The notes below the pieces were generated by a model. It had not been told where the DNA came from. It was given only the letters and a program-made list of their open reading frames with translations, and searched no databases. Positions 9,348-18,752 of a stretch of DNA of 64,000 nt are shown piece by piece. A program made the translations under genes and the position numbers. The DNA is taken from positions 930,001-994,000 of the forward strand of contig OZ245999.1 of the NCBI GenBank assembly GCA_965230265.1, written 5' to 3'. The stretch comes from JAJFKX01 sp965230265 (GTDB taxonomy: Bacteria; Pseudomonadota; Gammaproteobacteria; Xanthomonadales; Wenzhouxiangellaceae). Positions within the stretch are counted from its first letter, which is position 1, and each line of letters begins with the position of its first letter.

Positions 9348-10382
9348 TTGCTGTTGGTGGTGAGCAGCAAGCATATTGCCATTTGGCTGCCCGAACTGAA
9401 TGAGCTGATTCAGCACTCGCAGGCTTTACAGCGATACGTTCCAAGCTTGTTCAAGGCCACAGCCTATGGCCAGTTGCCAATGGCACAACTGGACTGGTTG
9501 CCTGTTTTAGGTCAAAACGCTTCATTAGCAGCTTATGCGCGCCAATATGATAATGCAGATGCCGGTCAACGCTATTGGCTCAGGGCCGATCCTGTGGTCA
9601 TGCATGCTGATATCAGCCGGGTGCATTTATTGGCGATCGAAAATCATGGTTTGAGTGTTGAGCAAGCCGATTGTTTGTTGAGCAGCTTGCAAGGTTTGTT
9701 TGATGACGGTGGATTGCACTTATCGAGAGGTCAGGGATATCAGGCGCATGAACGATGGTATGTGTGCTCTGATCAGCCACTGCCCAGAGGCTTTGGCGCT
9801 CCTGATGCGGCTCTGGGCAACCCACTGGAAGATTTTTTACGTGGCGAAAGTCAGTCACCTGATCGTCATATTTGGCAACGCCTGCAAAGCGAAGCCCAGA
9901 TGCAATTGCATCAGCATCCAGTCAACCATGAGCGGCAACAGCAGGGTTTGCCAGCATTAAATTCGTTGTGGTTTTGGGGGGCAGGGCGTTTGCCTGATCA
10001 AGCAGCGGCCAGTGTTCCTGACACTGTACTGGCCATGAGCGCAGAGCTGGCAGGCTGGTGTTCCTGGGCGGATGTGACATTCACACATCAACCATCTGGC
10101 GAAATGATCCAACAGTGGATCGCACAAGCAGTATCTGCAGCCGATAAAATCATTATAGAGTGGCGTATTCAAAGACATTTAAGCCTGGAAAAAAACCTCA
10201 ACCAGCTGGATGTGATAATGGCCGATTTGTTACAGCAACAAGCTTCAATTTACCTTTATCACAATGCTGATTGTGTTGATCAACTGGGCAAGCCTAAAGC
10301 TTGGCAGCGCTGGCTAAATTCAGATAAAAAAATGATGGCCCGGGGAACAGCAAAAATCCTACAGTTATGCCAGAACAGCTAG
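9348..10382 (+). CDS. RpfE-type conserved protein (upstream of recJ)
   Basis: A 344-residue soluble protein without a signal peptide or membrane segments. Databases name relatives either RpfE-type regulatory protein or, misleadingly, phosphoglycerate mutase; its biochemical function is not known to me. The position between greA and recJ is that of rpfE in Xanthomonas. Recognisable parts are LRADPVVMHADISRVHL, HPVNHERQQQGLPALNSLWFWGAGRLP and a C-terminal segment IYLYHNAD before a Lys-rich end. No ATG start exists: the frame opens after a TAA at 9315, and the first possible starts are TTG at 9348 and GTG at 9357 or 9360, none with a good ribosome-binding site. It overlaps or closely abuts recJ. 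Confidence 0.8.
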   Translation: MLLVVSSKHIAIWLPELNELIQHSQALQRYVPSLFKATAYGQLPMAQLDWLPVLGQNASLAAYARQYDNADAGQRYWLRADPVVMHADISRVHLLAIENHGLSVEQADCLLSSLQGLFDDGGLHLSRGQGYQAHERWYVCSDQPLPRGFGAPDAALGNPLEDFLRGESQSPDRHIWQRLQSEAQMQLHQHPVNHERQQQGLPALNSLWFWGAGRLPDQAAASVPDTVLAMSAELAGWCSWADVTFTHQPSGEMIQQWIAQAVSAADKIIIEWRIQRHLSLEKNLNQLDVIMADLLQQQASIYLYHNADCVDQLGKPKAWQRWLNSDKKMMARGTAKILQLCQNS

Positions 10383-10402
10383 AGCGAACAGGCCCTCATA
10401 CA

Positions 10403-12130
10403 ATGAAACTCCAGCTTAGACAAGCAGCCAACCAACACGAACCGATCAATGACCAATTGCCTGATCACATACACCCGGTATTGCGACGAGTATTGTTGAC
10501 ACGTGGTGTAACCAATAGTGAGCGGTTTGATTTATCACTAAAACAACTGGCACAGCCTGAGTTTGGAGGAATTCAAACGGCTGCCGGGTTATTGGCAGCA
10601 GCGATAACCGAGAATCACAAGATAATGATTGTTGGTGATTTTGATGCGGATGGAGCAACCGGCAGTGCTGTGGCAATGCTGGGGTTACGCTCAATGGGGG
10701 CTCAACAAGTGGATTATTGTGTCCCCAATCGTTTTGAGTTTGGCTATGGTTTAAGTACCGCACTGGTTGAAGCGATTCAGACTGACGCTGCAGAATTGTT
10801 GGTAACTGTTGATAACGGAATCAGCAGCATACGTGGTGTAGAACTGGCCAATAGTTATGGGCAACAAGTGATTGTTACTGATCATCACTTACCAGGCGAA
10901 GCCTTACCGGATGCAGCAGCCATAGTGAACCCTAATCTGCCAGGGGATCCATTCCCCAGCAAAGCGCTGGCTGGTGTCGGGGTCGTGTTTTATTTATTAA
11001 GCCAGGTGCGTGCCGTGTTGCAGCAGCGGGGTTGGTTTAGCCAACAAAGAAAAGCACCGGTTCTGGGCCAGTTACTGGACCTGGTGGCCCTGGGCACTGT
11101 GGCTGATATGGTGCCGCTGGATCACAACAACCGGATAATGGTACAGGCGGGTTTACAGCGAATTCGTGCGGGCCAGGCTCGGCCTGGTATTCATGCTTTA
11201 TTGAAGGTGGCCGGGGCCAATTATCGATTGTGCACAGCGACTGATCTGGCCTGGCGGGTAGCGCCGCGTTTAAATGCAGCAGGCCGTTTAGAAGATATGC
11301 GTATCGGTATCGAATGCCTGTTAAGTACTGATGAAGATCAGGCTGCTGAGCTGGCTGCTGTTTTGGACAGCATTAATCATGAACGTCGCAAAGTTCAGCA
11401 GGATATGCAGTCTGTTGCTGATCAACAAATTACCGAACTATTGACTGACTTGAAAACGCAAGAGATACCCAAGGCATTGTGTTTGTTTGATGAAAGCTGG
11501 CACCAGGGGGTGGTTGGTTTGGTGGCGGGTAAAGTAAAAGAAGCCGTGCATCGCCCTGTGATTGCTCTAGCACCTGAAAACCAGGGCAGCGATGTATTGA
11601 AAGGTTCGGCACGCTCAGTGGCTGGGGTGCATATCCGTGATGCGCTGGCACACCTGGATGCGCTACACCCTGAAATGATGCAGCGTTTTGGTGGTCATGC
11701 GATGGCAGCCGGATTGAGTTTGCCCCGACAACACCTAAATGCGTTTAAAGCGGCATGGACAGACATTGCGGATGACTTCGTGTTGCCTCAGCAAATCGTG
11801 GTTTCTGATGGCCAATTAAACAACGAGGATTTTTCGCTTGTGCTGGCCAAACTACTGGAAAGTGCTATGCCCTGGGGGCAGAAGTTTCCTGAACCTTTAT
11901 TTGATGGCTGGTTTGAAGTGCTGGACAGACAGGTGGTGGCTGCCAAACATGTACGTTTGCTGCTGCAGCAAAAAAACAGTACCGTGGTACAAGAGGCCAT
12001 TGCCTTTAACCGTGATATTGAAAACTTTCCCAAAGGCTCTGCCGGTGTGCACTTGGCCTATCGGCTACAGGTTAATCGTTTTCGCGGTAGAGAGTCAGTA
12101 CAACTATTAATTGAGCATGTCATTGCTTGA
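10403..12130 (+). CDS. recJ: Single-stranded-DNA-specific exonuclease RecJ
   Basis: 5'-3' single-strand exonuclease of RecF-pathway recombination, mismatch repair and base excision repair. DHH-family motifs are intact: MIVGDFDADGATGSA, the DHH motif in VTDHHLPGEALPDA, a GTVADMVPLD motif, and the DHHA1 motif RFGGHAMAAG. The C-terminal OB-fold region follows. I choose the ATG at 10403 because MKLQLRQA aligns with the E. coli start and has ACAGG about 10 bases upstream. The earlier ATG at 10367 would overlap the preceding gene by 16 bases and add 12 residues. Confidence 0.96.
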   Translation: MKLQLRQAANQHEPINDQLPDHIHPVLRRVLLTRGVTNSERFDLSLKQLAQPEFGGIQTAAGLLAAAITENHKIMIVGDFDADGATGSAVAMLGLRSMGAQQVDYCVPNRFEFGYGLSTALVEAIQTDAAELLVTVDNGISSIRGVELANSYGQQVIVTDHHLPGEALPDAAAIVNPNLPGDPFPSKALAGVGVVFYLLSQVRAVLQQRGWFSQQRKAPVLGQLLDLVALGTVADMVPLDHNNRIMVQAGLQRIRAGQARPGIHALLKVAGANYRLCTATDLAWRVAPRLNAAGRLEDMRIGIECLLSTDEDQAAELAAVLDSINHERRKVQQDMQSVADQQITELLTDLKTQEIPKALCLFDESWHQGVVGLVAGKVKEAVHRPVIALAPENQGSDVLKGSARSVAGVHIRDALAHLDALHPEMMQRFGGHAMAAGLSLPRQHLNAFKAAWTDIADDFVLPQQIVVSDGQLNNEDFSLVLAKLLESAMPWGQKFPEPLFDGWFEVLDRQVVAAKHVRLLLQQKNSTVVQEAIAFNRDIENFPKGSAGVHLAYRLQVNRFRGRESVQLLIEHVIA

Positions 12131-12168
12131 GTAAATCATATGCTCAGGCGGCTATGTACCGCACTGTA

Positions 12169-12927
12169 TTAATCGGGCACCGTAAATAAATCCGGGCGTG
12201 CCTGATAAATCTGGTATTGCTCATGGTAGACATGGCTGAAAAACTCATCGAATAGCGCTACCGCTTTTTCATCGGAATCCAGCTGTTGGCTGAGCACATC
12301 AAAAATACCGGTTTCCAGGGGTGCCATATCAGTGAAGTTAGGGTGTAACACCATCAGGGTTTCAATATTTGTACCGGTAACGGTTTCTACCCATAACCAC
12401 GCCCGCTGCCATTCGCCGGCAATGGCCAGTTGACTCATCTTTGATTTGGCTGCCTGGAAAGCACCATCATGTCCCGGCTTAACATGGTATTCAGTAATGC
12501 CTATCAATGCTGGAACCAGCAAGCCTTCAGGCCAGCGGCTGTTGGCAAAATCGGCTTTACCGATGCTGTGACTGTAATGGCTGGCAAATTGCTGCAACAG
12601 CTTATCCCACTGCTGCTGTGGAAAATGCTCTGCAGACCATTGCCGATGCTGATCGAATGAAGACCAGGTATGACAACAGCTGCGTATGACATAACGATTC
12701 AAATATTCTCCGGTCATTGGAGTATATACCCACCAGTCACGAGCTTCGTTGTTCTGCTTACGTTCAGTCAGATTGGTTGTTAGTGCCAATTCAAAGGCGG
12801 TTTTATCACTGGGTTTAATATCGATTACCCAGCTTTCCATCAATATACTCTCATCTGCAGCTTGCGCAGTTGCAGTAAGTGATATGAATAAAAGGATTAA
12901 ACAACGAGTGATTAGACTGGGATTCAT
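12169..12927 (-). CDS. Exported protein of unknown function
   Basis: A 252-residue protein with a clear signal peptide (hydrophobic LITRCLILLFISLTATAQA, likely cleaved after AQA-A). The mature part is polar and rich in Trp, His and Gln. Two halves look weakly alike, each starting with a beta-strand-like segment: ESWVIDIKPSDKTAFELAL and ITEYHVKPGHDGAFQAAKS. This resembles tandem ferredoxin-like (NIPSNAP or antibiotic-monooxygenase type) modules, but I do not recognise a family. Two adjacent Cys occur in IRSCCHTW. It converges with recJ across 38 bases and is divergent from prfB. It interrupts the otherwise conserved recJ-prfB-lysS order. Confidence 0.75.
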   Translation of the reverse strand: MNPSLITRCLILLFISLTATAQAADESILMESWVIDIKPSDKTAFELALTTNLTERKQNNEARDWWVYTPMTGEYLNRYVIRSCCHTWSSFDQHRQWSAEHFPQQQWDKLLQQFASHYSHSIGKADFANSRWPEGLLVPALIGITEYHVKPGHDGAFQAAKSKMSQLAIAGEWQRAWLWVETVTGTNIETLMVLHPNFTDMAPLETGIFDVLSQQLDSDEKAVALFDEFFSHVYHEQYQIYQARPDLFTVPD

Positions 12928-13046
12928 AGAGCTGTCAGTTTATGTTAATTGGGAAAATACTATACCCAAGACAATCAAATAGAGATAGCAGATTGTTTCG
13001 TGCTTGCTTACAATATAGCGCTTTTTATTAAACCGAGAACTCCACT

Positions 13047-14142
13047 ATGGAAACTGCACCTATCAAAGCCCAGGTTGCCGATTTGCTGCAACGCATTACC
13101 GATTTACGGGGGTATCTTTGACTATGCTGGCAAGGCAGAGCAGTTAGAAGAGGTTAGCCGGGAGTTGGAAAACCCTGATGTCTGGAATGATCCGGACAGA
13201 GCCCAGCAGCTGGGTCAGGATCGTGCCCGGCTGGAAAAAATAGTAACGACGCTGGATACCACCGAGCAGGACATCACCGATGCAGGTGAATTGGTGGAGC
13301 TGGCTGAAATGGAAGACGATGCAGATACTCTGGGAACTGTCGAGAGTGACTTGCTGCGGGTTGAAAAAGCAGTGGCACAGTTGGAGTTCCAGCGGATGTT
13401 TGCCGGTGAAATGGATGGTAACCCCTGTTTTATTGATATCCAGGCGGGTTCAGGGGGTACTGAAGCACAGGACTGGTCTGAAATGTTGCTGCGCATGTAT
13501 TTGCGCTGGTGTGAGACTCGGGGCTGGAAAACCGAGTTAATTGAAGCCTCGGCTGGCGATGTGGCCGGGATTAAAAGCGCAACCATCCGTGTGGAAGGTG
13601 ATTATGCCTTTGGCTGGTGCCGGACAGAAACCGGTGTACACCGGTTGGTACGCAAGTCACCATTTGATTCTGGCAACCGTCGACATACCTCATTTGCATC
13701 CGTGTTCGTATCACCGGAAATTGATGACAATATCGAAATTGATATCAACCCGGCCGATTTACGCATCGATGTATATCGAGCTTCCGGTGCCGGTGGTCAG
13801 CATGTCAACCGGACCGAATCGGCCGTCCGGATTACCCACTTGCCAACAGGTATTGTGACCCAGTGCCAGAATGATCGCTCCCAGCATAAGAACAAAGATT
13901 ATGCAATGAAGCAGTTACGGGCCAGATTATATGAACGCGAAATGGATGCCCGGCGCGCTGAACAGCAAGCCACCGAAGACGCCAAATCGGATATTGGCTG
14001 GGGCAGTCAGATTCGTTCTTATGTGTTGGATCAATCGCGCATCAAAGACTTACGTACCGGGGTGGAAACCGGCAATACCCAGGCGGTCCTGGATGGGGCA
14101 CTGGATCAATTTGTAGAGGAATCTTTGAAGCAGGGCTTGTAA
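13047..14142 (+). CDS. prfB: Peptide chain release factor 2, with programmed +1 frameshift
   Basis: RF2 ends translation at UGA and UAA. Translation starts at ATG 13047 (METAPIKAQV), reads 24 codons to CTT (13116-13118), and meets an in-frame TGA (13119-13121). A +1 shift at CTT TGA C then continues in the frame from 13120 (DYAGKAEQ) to the stop at 14142, giving 364 residues. The protein has the stop-codon recognition motif SPF (KSPFDSGNRRHTSF) and the catalytic GGQ in GAGGQHVNRTESAVR. The slip site is preceded by CGGGGGTAT, the position of the internal Shine-Dalgarno element. An unshifted open frame extends back to 12949, but its first 57 residues are not RF2-like. Confidence 0.97.
13107..13122 (+). 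promoter_or_regulatory. prfB autoregulatory frameshift site
   Basis: CGGGGG TAT CTT TGA C: a purine-rich stimulator, the CTT slippery codon, the RF2-specific TGA stop and the following C that weakens termination. When RF2 is scarce, the ribosome pauses at TGA and slips +1. The E. coli element is AGGGGGTATCTTTGAC; only the first base differs. Confidence 0.95.
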
Positions 14143-14276
14143 TTTGCACTGGTGTGCAGCTTGCAATGCCAGATTGGCATTACCTGGTTTTATTCATGGC
14201 CAACCCATTGAGTGTAATCATTCAAAAACCTGTGTAACCTGTGGCAATAAACCATTTTTAATTTTGATTAATATTT

Positions 14277-15803
14277 ATGACTGATCACAACGACCATCAC
14301 GACCAGCATCATGACGAAAACCACTTGATCGCTGAGCGCCGCTCCAAACTGGATGCTTTACGTGAGCAGGGCAATGCTTATCCAAATGATTTTCGCCCAA
14401 CGGTGTTGGCAGCAGACTTGCAGTTACGCTTTCAGGACCAGGATAAACAACAGCTTGAATCGGTGGATGAAAAGTTCGCGGTTGCCGGACGGATGCTGGC
14501 CAAGCGGGTGATGGGCAAAGCGGCGTTTGTGCAGCTGCAGGATCGCAGTGGAACGATTCAGTTGTTTTTGCAACGCAATGCCATCGGCGAGGCTGCTTAT
14601 GAAGCGTTCAAGCATTGGGATGTGGGCGATATCCTGGGCGCGGTGGGCGGTATCTTCCGCACCAATACCGGTGAGTTGTCGATTAAAGTCACTCAGCTAC
14701 GCTTGCTGAGCAAGTCACTGCGCCCTTTGCCGGAAAAGTTTCATGGCTTGACGGATACCGAAACCCGTTATCGCCAGCGTTATGTGGATTTGATTGTTAA
14801 CCGTGAAGTGCATGACACCTTTGTTAAGCGCTCACAGGTAATTCGTTTTATCCGTGATTTTATGGAAGCGCCCGGCCGAGAGTTTCTGGAAGTGGAAACC
14901 CCAATGATGCATGCCATCCCTGGTGGCGCAGTGGCCCGGCCATTTGTGACACACCATAATGCGCTGGATTGTGATTTATATTTACGTGTTGCTCCTGAGC
15001 TGCACTTAAAGCGTTTAATCGTGGGTGGTTTGGACCGGGTCTATGAAATCAACCGCAATTTTCGCAACGAGGGAGTGTCTACCCGGCATAACCCTGAGTT
15101 CACCATGCTGGAGTTTTACTGGGCCTATGCTGATTACCATGACCTGATGGATTTAACAGAGGAAATGTTTCGTGGGCTGGCACAGCAGGTGGTCGGTGAG
15201 CTGTCATTTAATTATCAAGGAATGAGTGTGGATTTCGGCCAGCCATTTAAGCGGATTGCCATGGCAGATGCGGTGCAGCAGGCACTGCCGGAATTATCAG
15301 GTTCGGCGATCAATGATGCTGCGAAACTGCGTGAAGTCGCCAAGGCAAATGATATTCATATGGATGGTCATTGGAGTTGGGGGCAGTTGTTGATGACGCT
15401 GTTTGAGCACAAGGTAGAAGAAAACCTGATTCAACCCACGTTTATCACAGCCCATCCGACTGATGTTTCACCGCTGTCACGCCGTAATGATGAAAACCCG
15501 GAAATTACCGATCGCTTCGAGTTATTTATAGCCGGCCGCGAAATTGCCAATGGCTTTTCCGAGTTGAATGACCCGGAAGATCAGGCAGAGCGTTTTCATG
15601 CCCAGGTGGCTGCCAAGGAGGCTGGAGACAACGAAGCCATGCATTTTGATGCAGATTATATCCGGGCACTGGAATACGGCATGCCGCCGACCGCCGGTGA
15701 AGGTATTGGTATTGACCGGCTGGTGATGCTGCTGACCGATTCAGCCTCCATTCGAGATGTTTTGTTGTTTCCGTATTTGCGTCCCGAAGTGGATCAAAGT
15801 TGA
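14277..15803 (+). CDS. lysS: Lysyl-tRNA synthetase, class II
   Basis: Charges tRNA-Lys. The 508-residue protein has the N-terminal OB-fold anticodon-binding domain (from about residue 60, VAGRMLAKRVMGKAAFVQLQ) and class II motifs: motif 1 around EVETPMMHAIPGGA, motif 2 in RNFRNEGVSTRHNPEFTMLE, and motif 3 in GEGIGIDRLVMLLT. The N-terminus is unusual: six His among the first 16 residues (MTDHNDHHDQHHDENH). It follows prfB by 134 bases, as in many gammaproteobacteria. In Xanthomonas the rpfG-rpfC-rpfF genes lie beyond this point; here they are absent. Confidence 0.98.
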   Translation: MTDHNDHHDQHHDENHLIAERRSKLDALREQGNAYPNDFRPTVLAADLQLRFQDQDKQQLESVDEKFAVAGRMLAKRVMGKAAFVQLQDRSGTIQLFLQRNAIGEAAYEAFKHWDVGDILGAVGGIFRTNTGELSIKVTQLRLLSKSLRPLPEKFHGLTDTETRYRQRYVDLIVNREVHDTFVKRSQVIRFIRDFMEAPGREFLEVETPMMHAIPGGAVARPFVTHHNALDCDLYLRVAPELHLKRLIVGGLDRVYEINRNFRNEGVSTRHNPEFTMLEFYWAYADYHDLMDLTEEMFRGLAQQVVGELSFNYQGMSVDFGQPFKRIAMADAVQQALPELSGSAINDAAKLREVAKANDIHMDGHWSWGQLLMTLFEHKVEENLIQPTFITAHPTDVSPLSRRNDENPEITDRFELFIAGREIANGFSELNDPEDQAERFHAQVAAKEAGDNEAMHFDADYIRALEYGMPPTAGEGIGIDRLVMLLTDSASIRDVLLFPYLRPEVDQS

Positions 15804-15943
15804 TAATGAGATGTCGGCTGGTACTCTGATGCGGGCTGTTGAACTCGGTTTTAGTGCAGTTGGTAATAGGTAAAACGCTTGCCGGTCAATGCAGATATTG
15901 ATAATAGGTAGCGGCGCTTTAAGCATTAACAAAATGGGTTTGT

Positions 15944-15952
15944 TGGTATATC
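15944..15952 (+). promoter_or_regulatory. Candidate extended -10 promoter, first FG-GAP gene
   Basis: TGGTATATC has the TGn extension plus a TATAAT-like hexamer (TATATC). Transcription would begin near 15958, about 35 bases before the ATG at 15993. GGGGAAC upstream of the ATG is the probable ribosome-binding site. No -35 is needed for an extended -10, and none is clear. Confidence 0.4.
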
Positions 15953-15992
15953 CTTAACGCAACAATCATTATTACTTTTGGGGAACTAAAGT

Positions 15993-17723
15993 ATGAAAAA
16001 TGCCTTACAGGCTTATCTTTTCTTCGTACTTGCTGCTGTTTTAGCGACGGCTATCCTGACGATGTCAGATGCCAATGCACAGTTCACTGACGTTACCGAT
16101 AGTGCCGGCGTTACTCTGGAACATCAGACAACCCAAACTGTGGTTGATGTTGCCAATGCCATCGATAATACGGTCAATCATATTCCTGGTTTAGCCGGCG
16201 CCAGTCATTTGTTTTCTACCTGGTTAACCGGCGGTGTTGCGGCAGGTGATTACGATCAGGATGGCTGGCCTGATTTATTTGTGATTGGTGGTGATGCGGG
16301 GCAGTCCAAACTGTTTAGAAACCTGGGCAACGGAAGTTTTGCAGACGTTACCGATAGCGTTGGTTTGAATACGCTATCAGGTCGGGTAGCCGGGGCAGTA
16401 TTTGTTGACTATGACGGTGATCATGATTTGGACTTGTTCTTGGGTGGGGCCCTGGGGGAATCACCTCGCTTGCTGAACAATGATGTTAATAACCAGAATG
16501 GCTTTACTGATGTTTTCCCTACGGCTTTATCTGATTACCAGGTGGAGTTTTCGCCGAATGCCTGGGGTGGAGCGTTCGGTGATTTTAATGGCGATCAGTG
16601 TCTGGATTTGCTGATTCCCCGTTCATTGCTTCCAGATGGGCCCAGCCCCACTTTCAAAACCCCTTTGGGCTCGACGCAGCATTTATGGCAGAGCCAGTGT
16701 GATGGCAGCTTTATAGATGCCTCGTTAACTGCCCAGATAGCTCAGATTTTTGACCCCGATACTTTTCCCGTCGGTGGGCGGGATCAAACCTTTGCCGGCA
16801 ATTTTACTGACTTCAATAACGATGGCCTGATGGATATCGTGTTTTCCGGCGATATCGGTACCGATCTGATCTTGATCAATCAAGGCAATGGTCAATTTGT
16901 CGATGTCACTGACCGTTTTATTATTAATGACAAAAATGCAATGGGCATTGGTGTCGGTGATGTGAATAACGATGGCAATATTGATTTTTTCACTTCAAAT
17001 ATTGGTATGCCAAACCCGGGTAACCGAATTTTTTATGGCAACGGCGATGGCAGCTTTATGAATGGATCAGAAGGGTCGGGCTTGATAGAGGGGCATTGGG
17101 GGTGGAGCACATGTTTACTCGATGCCAATCTGGATGGGCATCTTGATGTGTTTCATGTGAATGGTTTTTACTTTGCCAGCAACACCAACCCTGATTCCCC
17201 CAATGGCCGTTATGATGAGACACCGGCGGTTTTATTTATGAACAATGCCGATGGCACCTTTACTGAAAGTGCAGCAGCTTTTGGTATAGACGATGATGGC
17301 GAGGGCCGTGGTGTCAGCTGTTTTGATTTTGATAAAGATGGTGATATTGATATCGCAATATCCAATCATAAGGGGCCGTTTAAACTATATCGCAATGATT
17401 TACAGGCCGCTGACCGTGATTTCCTGAATGTCAGGCTCGAAGGGGAATCACCGAATACTTATGGAGTGGGCGCCAAAGTTTATCTCCACTCTGAAAACAC
17501 CACAGAGCCAGGACAGCAATTGCGTGAAATTCAGGCGGGTAACAATTTCTTATCCGCTAATCTTGCTGAAGCCCATTTTGGCTTGGGTGACACCCAGGGC
17601 CCGTATCGTGTTAACGTGATTTGGCCGAATGGTTTTACCAGCGAATTAACCAATATCACCGGACAGCAGTTTATCGCTGTCGATGCCTTGGAAGCCACGA
17701 TTCTCGATAACGGTTTTGAGTAA
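15993..17723 (+). CDS. Secreted FG-GAP/VCBS repeat protein with ASPIC/UnbV domain (first copy)
   Basis: A 576-residue exported protein, probably a calcium-binding beta-propeller at the cell surface or outside the cell. A signal peptide ends in DANA-Q near residue 29. Seven DxDxDG-type calcium loops of the FG-GAP repeat lie at about residues 86, 139, 196, 272, 323, 377 and 445 (for example DYDQDGWPD and DFDKDGDID), which fits a seven-bladed propeller. The C-terminal ASPIC/UnbV domain (PF07593 type) contains AHFGLGD and VIWPNG, as in CRTAC1-like proteins. The protein ends in LDNGFE, a tail shared with the second copy. Substrate and function are unknown. It is followed by an IPTL-CTERM-like gene, and the pair is repeated downstream. 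Confidence 0.85.
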   Translation: MKNALQAYLFFVLAAVLATAILTMSDANAQFTDVTDSAGVTLEHQTTQTVVDVANAIDNTVNHIPGLAGASHLFSTWLTGGVAAGDYDQDGWPDLFVIGGDAGQSKLFRNLGNGSFADVTDSVGLNTLSGRVAGAVFVDYDGDHDLDLFLGGALGESPRLLNNDVNNQNGFTDVFPTALSDYQVEFSPNAWGGAFGDFNGDQCLDLLIPRSLLPDGPSPTFKTPLGSTQHLWQSQCDGSFIDASLTAQIAQIFDPDTFPVGGRDQTFAGNFTDFNNDGLMDIVFSGDIGTDLILINQGNGQFVDVTDRFIINDKNAMGIGVGDVNNDGNIDFFTSNIGMPNPGNRIFYGNGDGSFMNGSEGSGLIEGHWGWSTCLLDANLDGHLDVFHVNGFYFASNTNPDSPNGRYDETPAVLFMNNADGTFTESAAAFGIDDDGEGRGVSCFDFDKDGDIDIAISNHKGPFKLYRNDLQAADRDFLNVRLEGESPNTYGVGAKVYLHSENTTEPGQQLREIQAGNNFLSANLAEAHFGLGDTQGPYRVNVIWPNGFTSELTNITGQQFIAVDALEATILDNGFE

Positions 17724-17800
17724 TCGAAGTGTCTGTTTATTCAAGATGATGGGCCGGTCTGGAGCATGATCAAAAGGGCTAGACCGAATCCAATTATCCG

Positions 17801-17809
17801 TGTTAAAAT
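17801..17809 (+). promoter_or_regulatory. Candidate extended -10 promoter, first IPTL-type gene
   Basis: TGTTAAAAT fits TGnTATAAT with one mismatch. Start would be near 17816, leaving a leader of about 44 bases before the ATG at 17860. The near-identical TGTTAATAT precedes the second IPTL-type gene. A start here would leave almost no leader for the alternative ATG at 17821. Confidence 0.4.
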
Positions 17810-17859
17810 AGTGTGAAGCTATGTTTAAACCAACTCAAGCCCCGTATGGAGAAAGCGTA

Positions 17860-18663
17860 ATGTGGGATAAAAATCGTTTTTCAGCCGTTCAAGCAGCCAT
17901 GGTATTGTGCGCTGTTATTTTTATGGCAGGCAATGCCAATGCTCAGTTTGTTAGTGTAGGACCAGTACCAGCCAACTTTGTTGATATTTCTGGCACAGGA
18001 ACACCTGAGTTACTGGGTGATGATGAAGTTACCGCACCTATTGCAATTGGATTTGACTTCCCATTTTTTGGCACATCTCAAACCGATTATCTTATCAGTT
18101 CAAACGGTTTTATCAGCTTTGATCCTGCAGTAGGCAGTGATTTCAGCAATGACTGCCCACCAATCGCCGGTACCTCTCCAGATTTGGCACTGTTTGCTTA
18201 CTGGGATGACCTTGATCCTGGTGATGATGGCGCTGCGGTATTCCATCAGACATTCGCCGATTGCCCAGTTGATGCTCCGGCTGGTCGTGGTGGTTGCTTT
18301 ATTGTTCAGTACGAAGAGTTTGATTTCTTCCCGGGTGATGGTGTTGCTGGTGGTACTGCTGGTACTTTCCAATCAGTTGCCTATGAAAATGGTACTGTGG
18401 TTTATCAATACCAAGCAGGCAGCGCTGGCTTGGACGGGGGCAGTGCTACGATTGCAGCGAGTTTAGACAATATTGATCCTAATATTTCCCTGTTTGCCTG
18501 TGACACTGCTGGAAGCATTGCACCGGGTGACGCTATTGAGTTTGGTGTTGACGTGCTGCCAGATGCACCAGCGGTACCTACCATGAGTGCATGGGGCTTG
18601 ATTGCAATGGCAATGGTTCTGATGCTGGTAGGGTCGTTAATGATTCGCCGCGTTAAAAACTAA
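17860..18663 (+). CDS. Exported IPTL-CTERM-like surface protein (first copy)
   Basis: A 267-residue exported protein of unknown function. A signal peptide ends in GNANA-Q near residue 28. The mature region is an acidic, Gly-rich beta-type domain. It shares VDISGTGT, NGFISF-like, SNDCP, DDLD, a C-[FH]-I-x-Q segment and FACD with the second copy; four Cys are at shared positions. The C-terminus is VPTMSAWGL, then about 16 hydrophobic residues, then RRVKN. This is the three-part architecture of IPTL-CTERM sorting signals (a short motif with W, one membrane helix, a basic end), with VPTM in place of IPTL. The ATG at 17860 is preferred over the one at 17821 because GGAGAAAG lies just upstream of it and the signal peptide then starts normally. 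Confidence 0.82.
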   Translation: MWDKNRFSAVQAAMVLCAVIFMAGNANAQFVSVGPVPANFVDISGTGTPELLGDDEVTAPIAIGFDFPFFGTSQTDYLISSNGFISFDPAVGSDFSNDCPPIAGTSPDLALFAYWDDLDPGDDGAAVFHQTFADCPVDAPAGRGGCFIVQYEEFDFFPGDGVAGGTAGTFQSVAYENGTVVYQYQAGSAGLDGGSATIAASLDNIDPNISLFACDTAGSIAPGDAIEFGVDVLPDAPAVPTMSAWGLIAMAMVLMLVGSLMIRRVKN

Positions 18664-18685
18664 GCAAAATTAATAATTTATGAAG

Positions 18686-18715
18686 AGCCCTGGCCATTGG
18701 CCGGGGCTTTTTTTT
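18686..18715 (+). terminator. Rho-independent terminator after the first FG-GAP/IPTL pair
   Basis: A 10-bp stem (AGCCCTGGCC with GGCCGGGGCT, one G-T pair) and a 3-base loop are followed by eight or more T. It starts 22 bases after the stop. Confidence 0.93.
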
Positions 18716-18752
18716 GGGCGGGTATACAGTTTAAGGTTATGATATTTGTACA

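Noticed and set aside
12949..13120. Open frame upstream of prfB in the RF2 frame, without frameshift
   Set aside because: Its translation is not RF2-like, overlaps the divergent promoter region, and the classic frameshift start at 13047 explains the gene.
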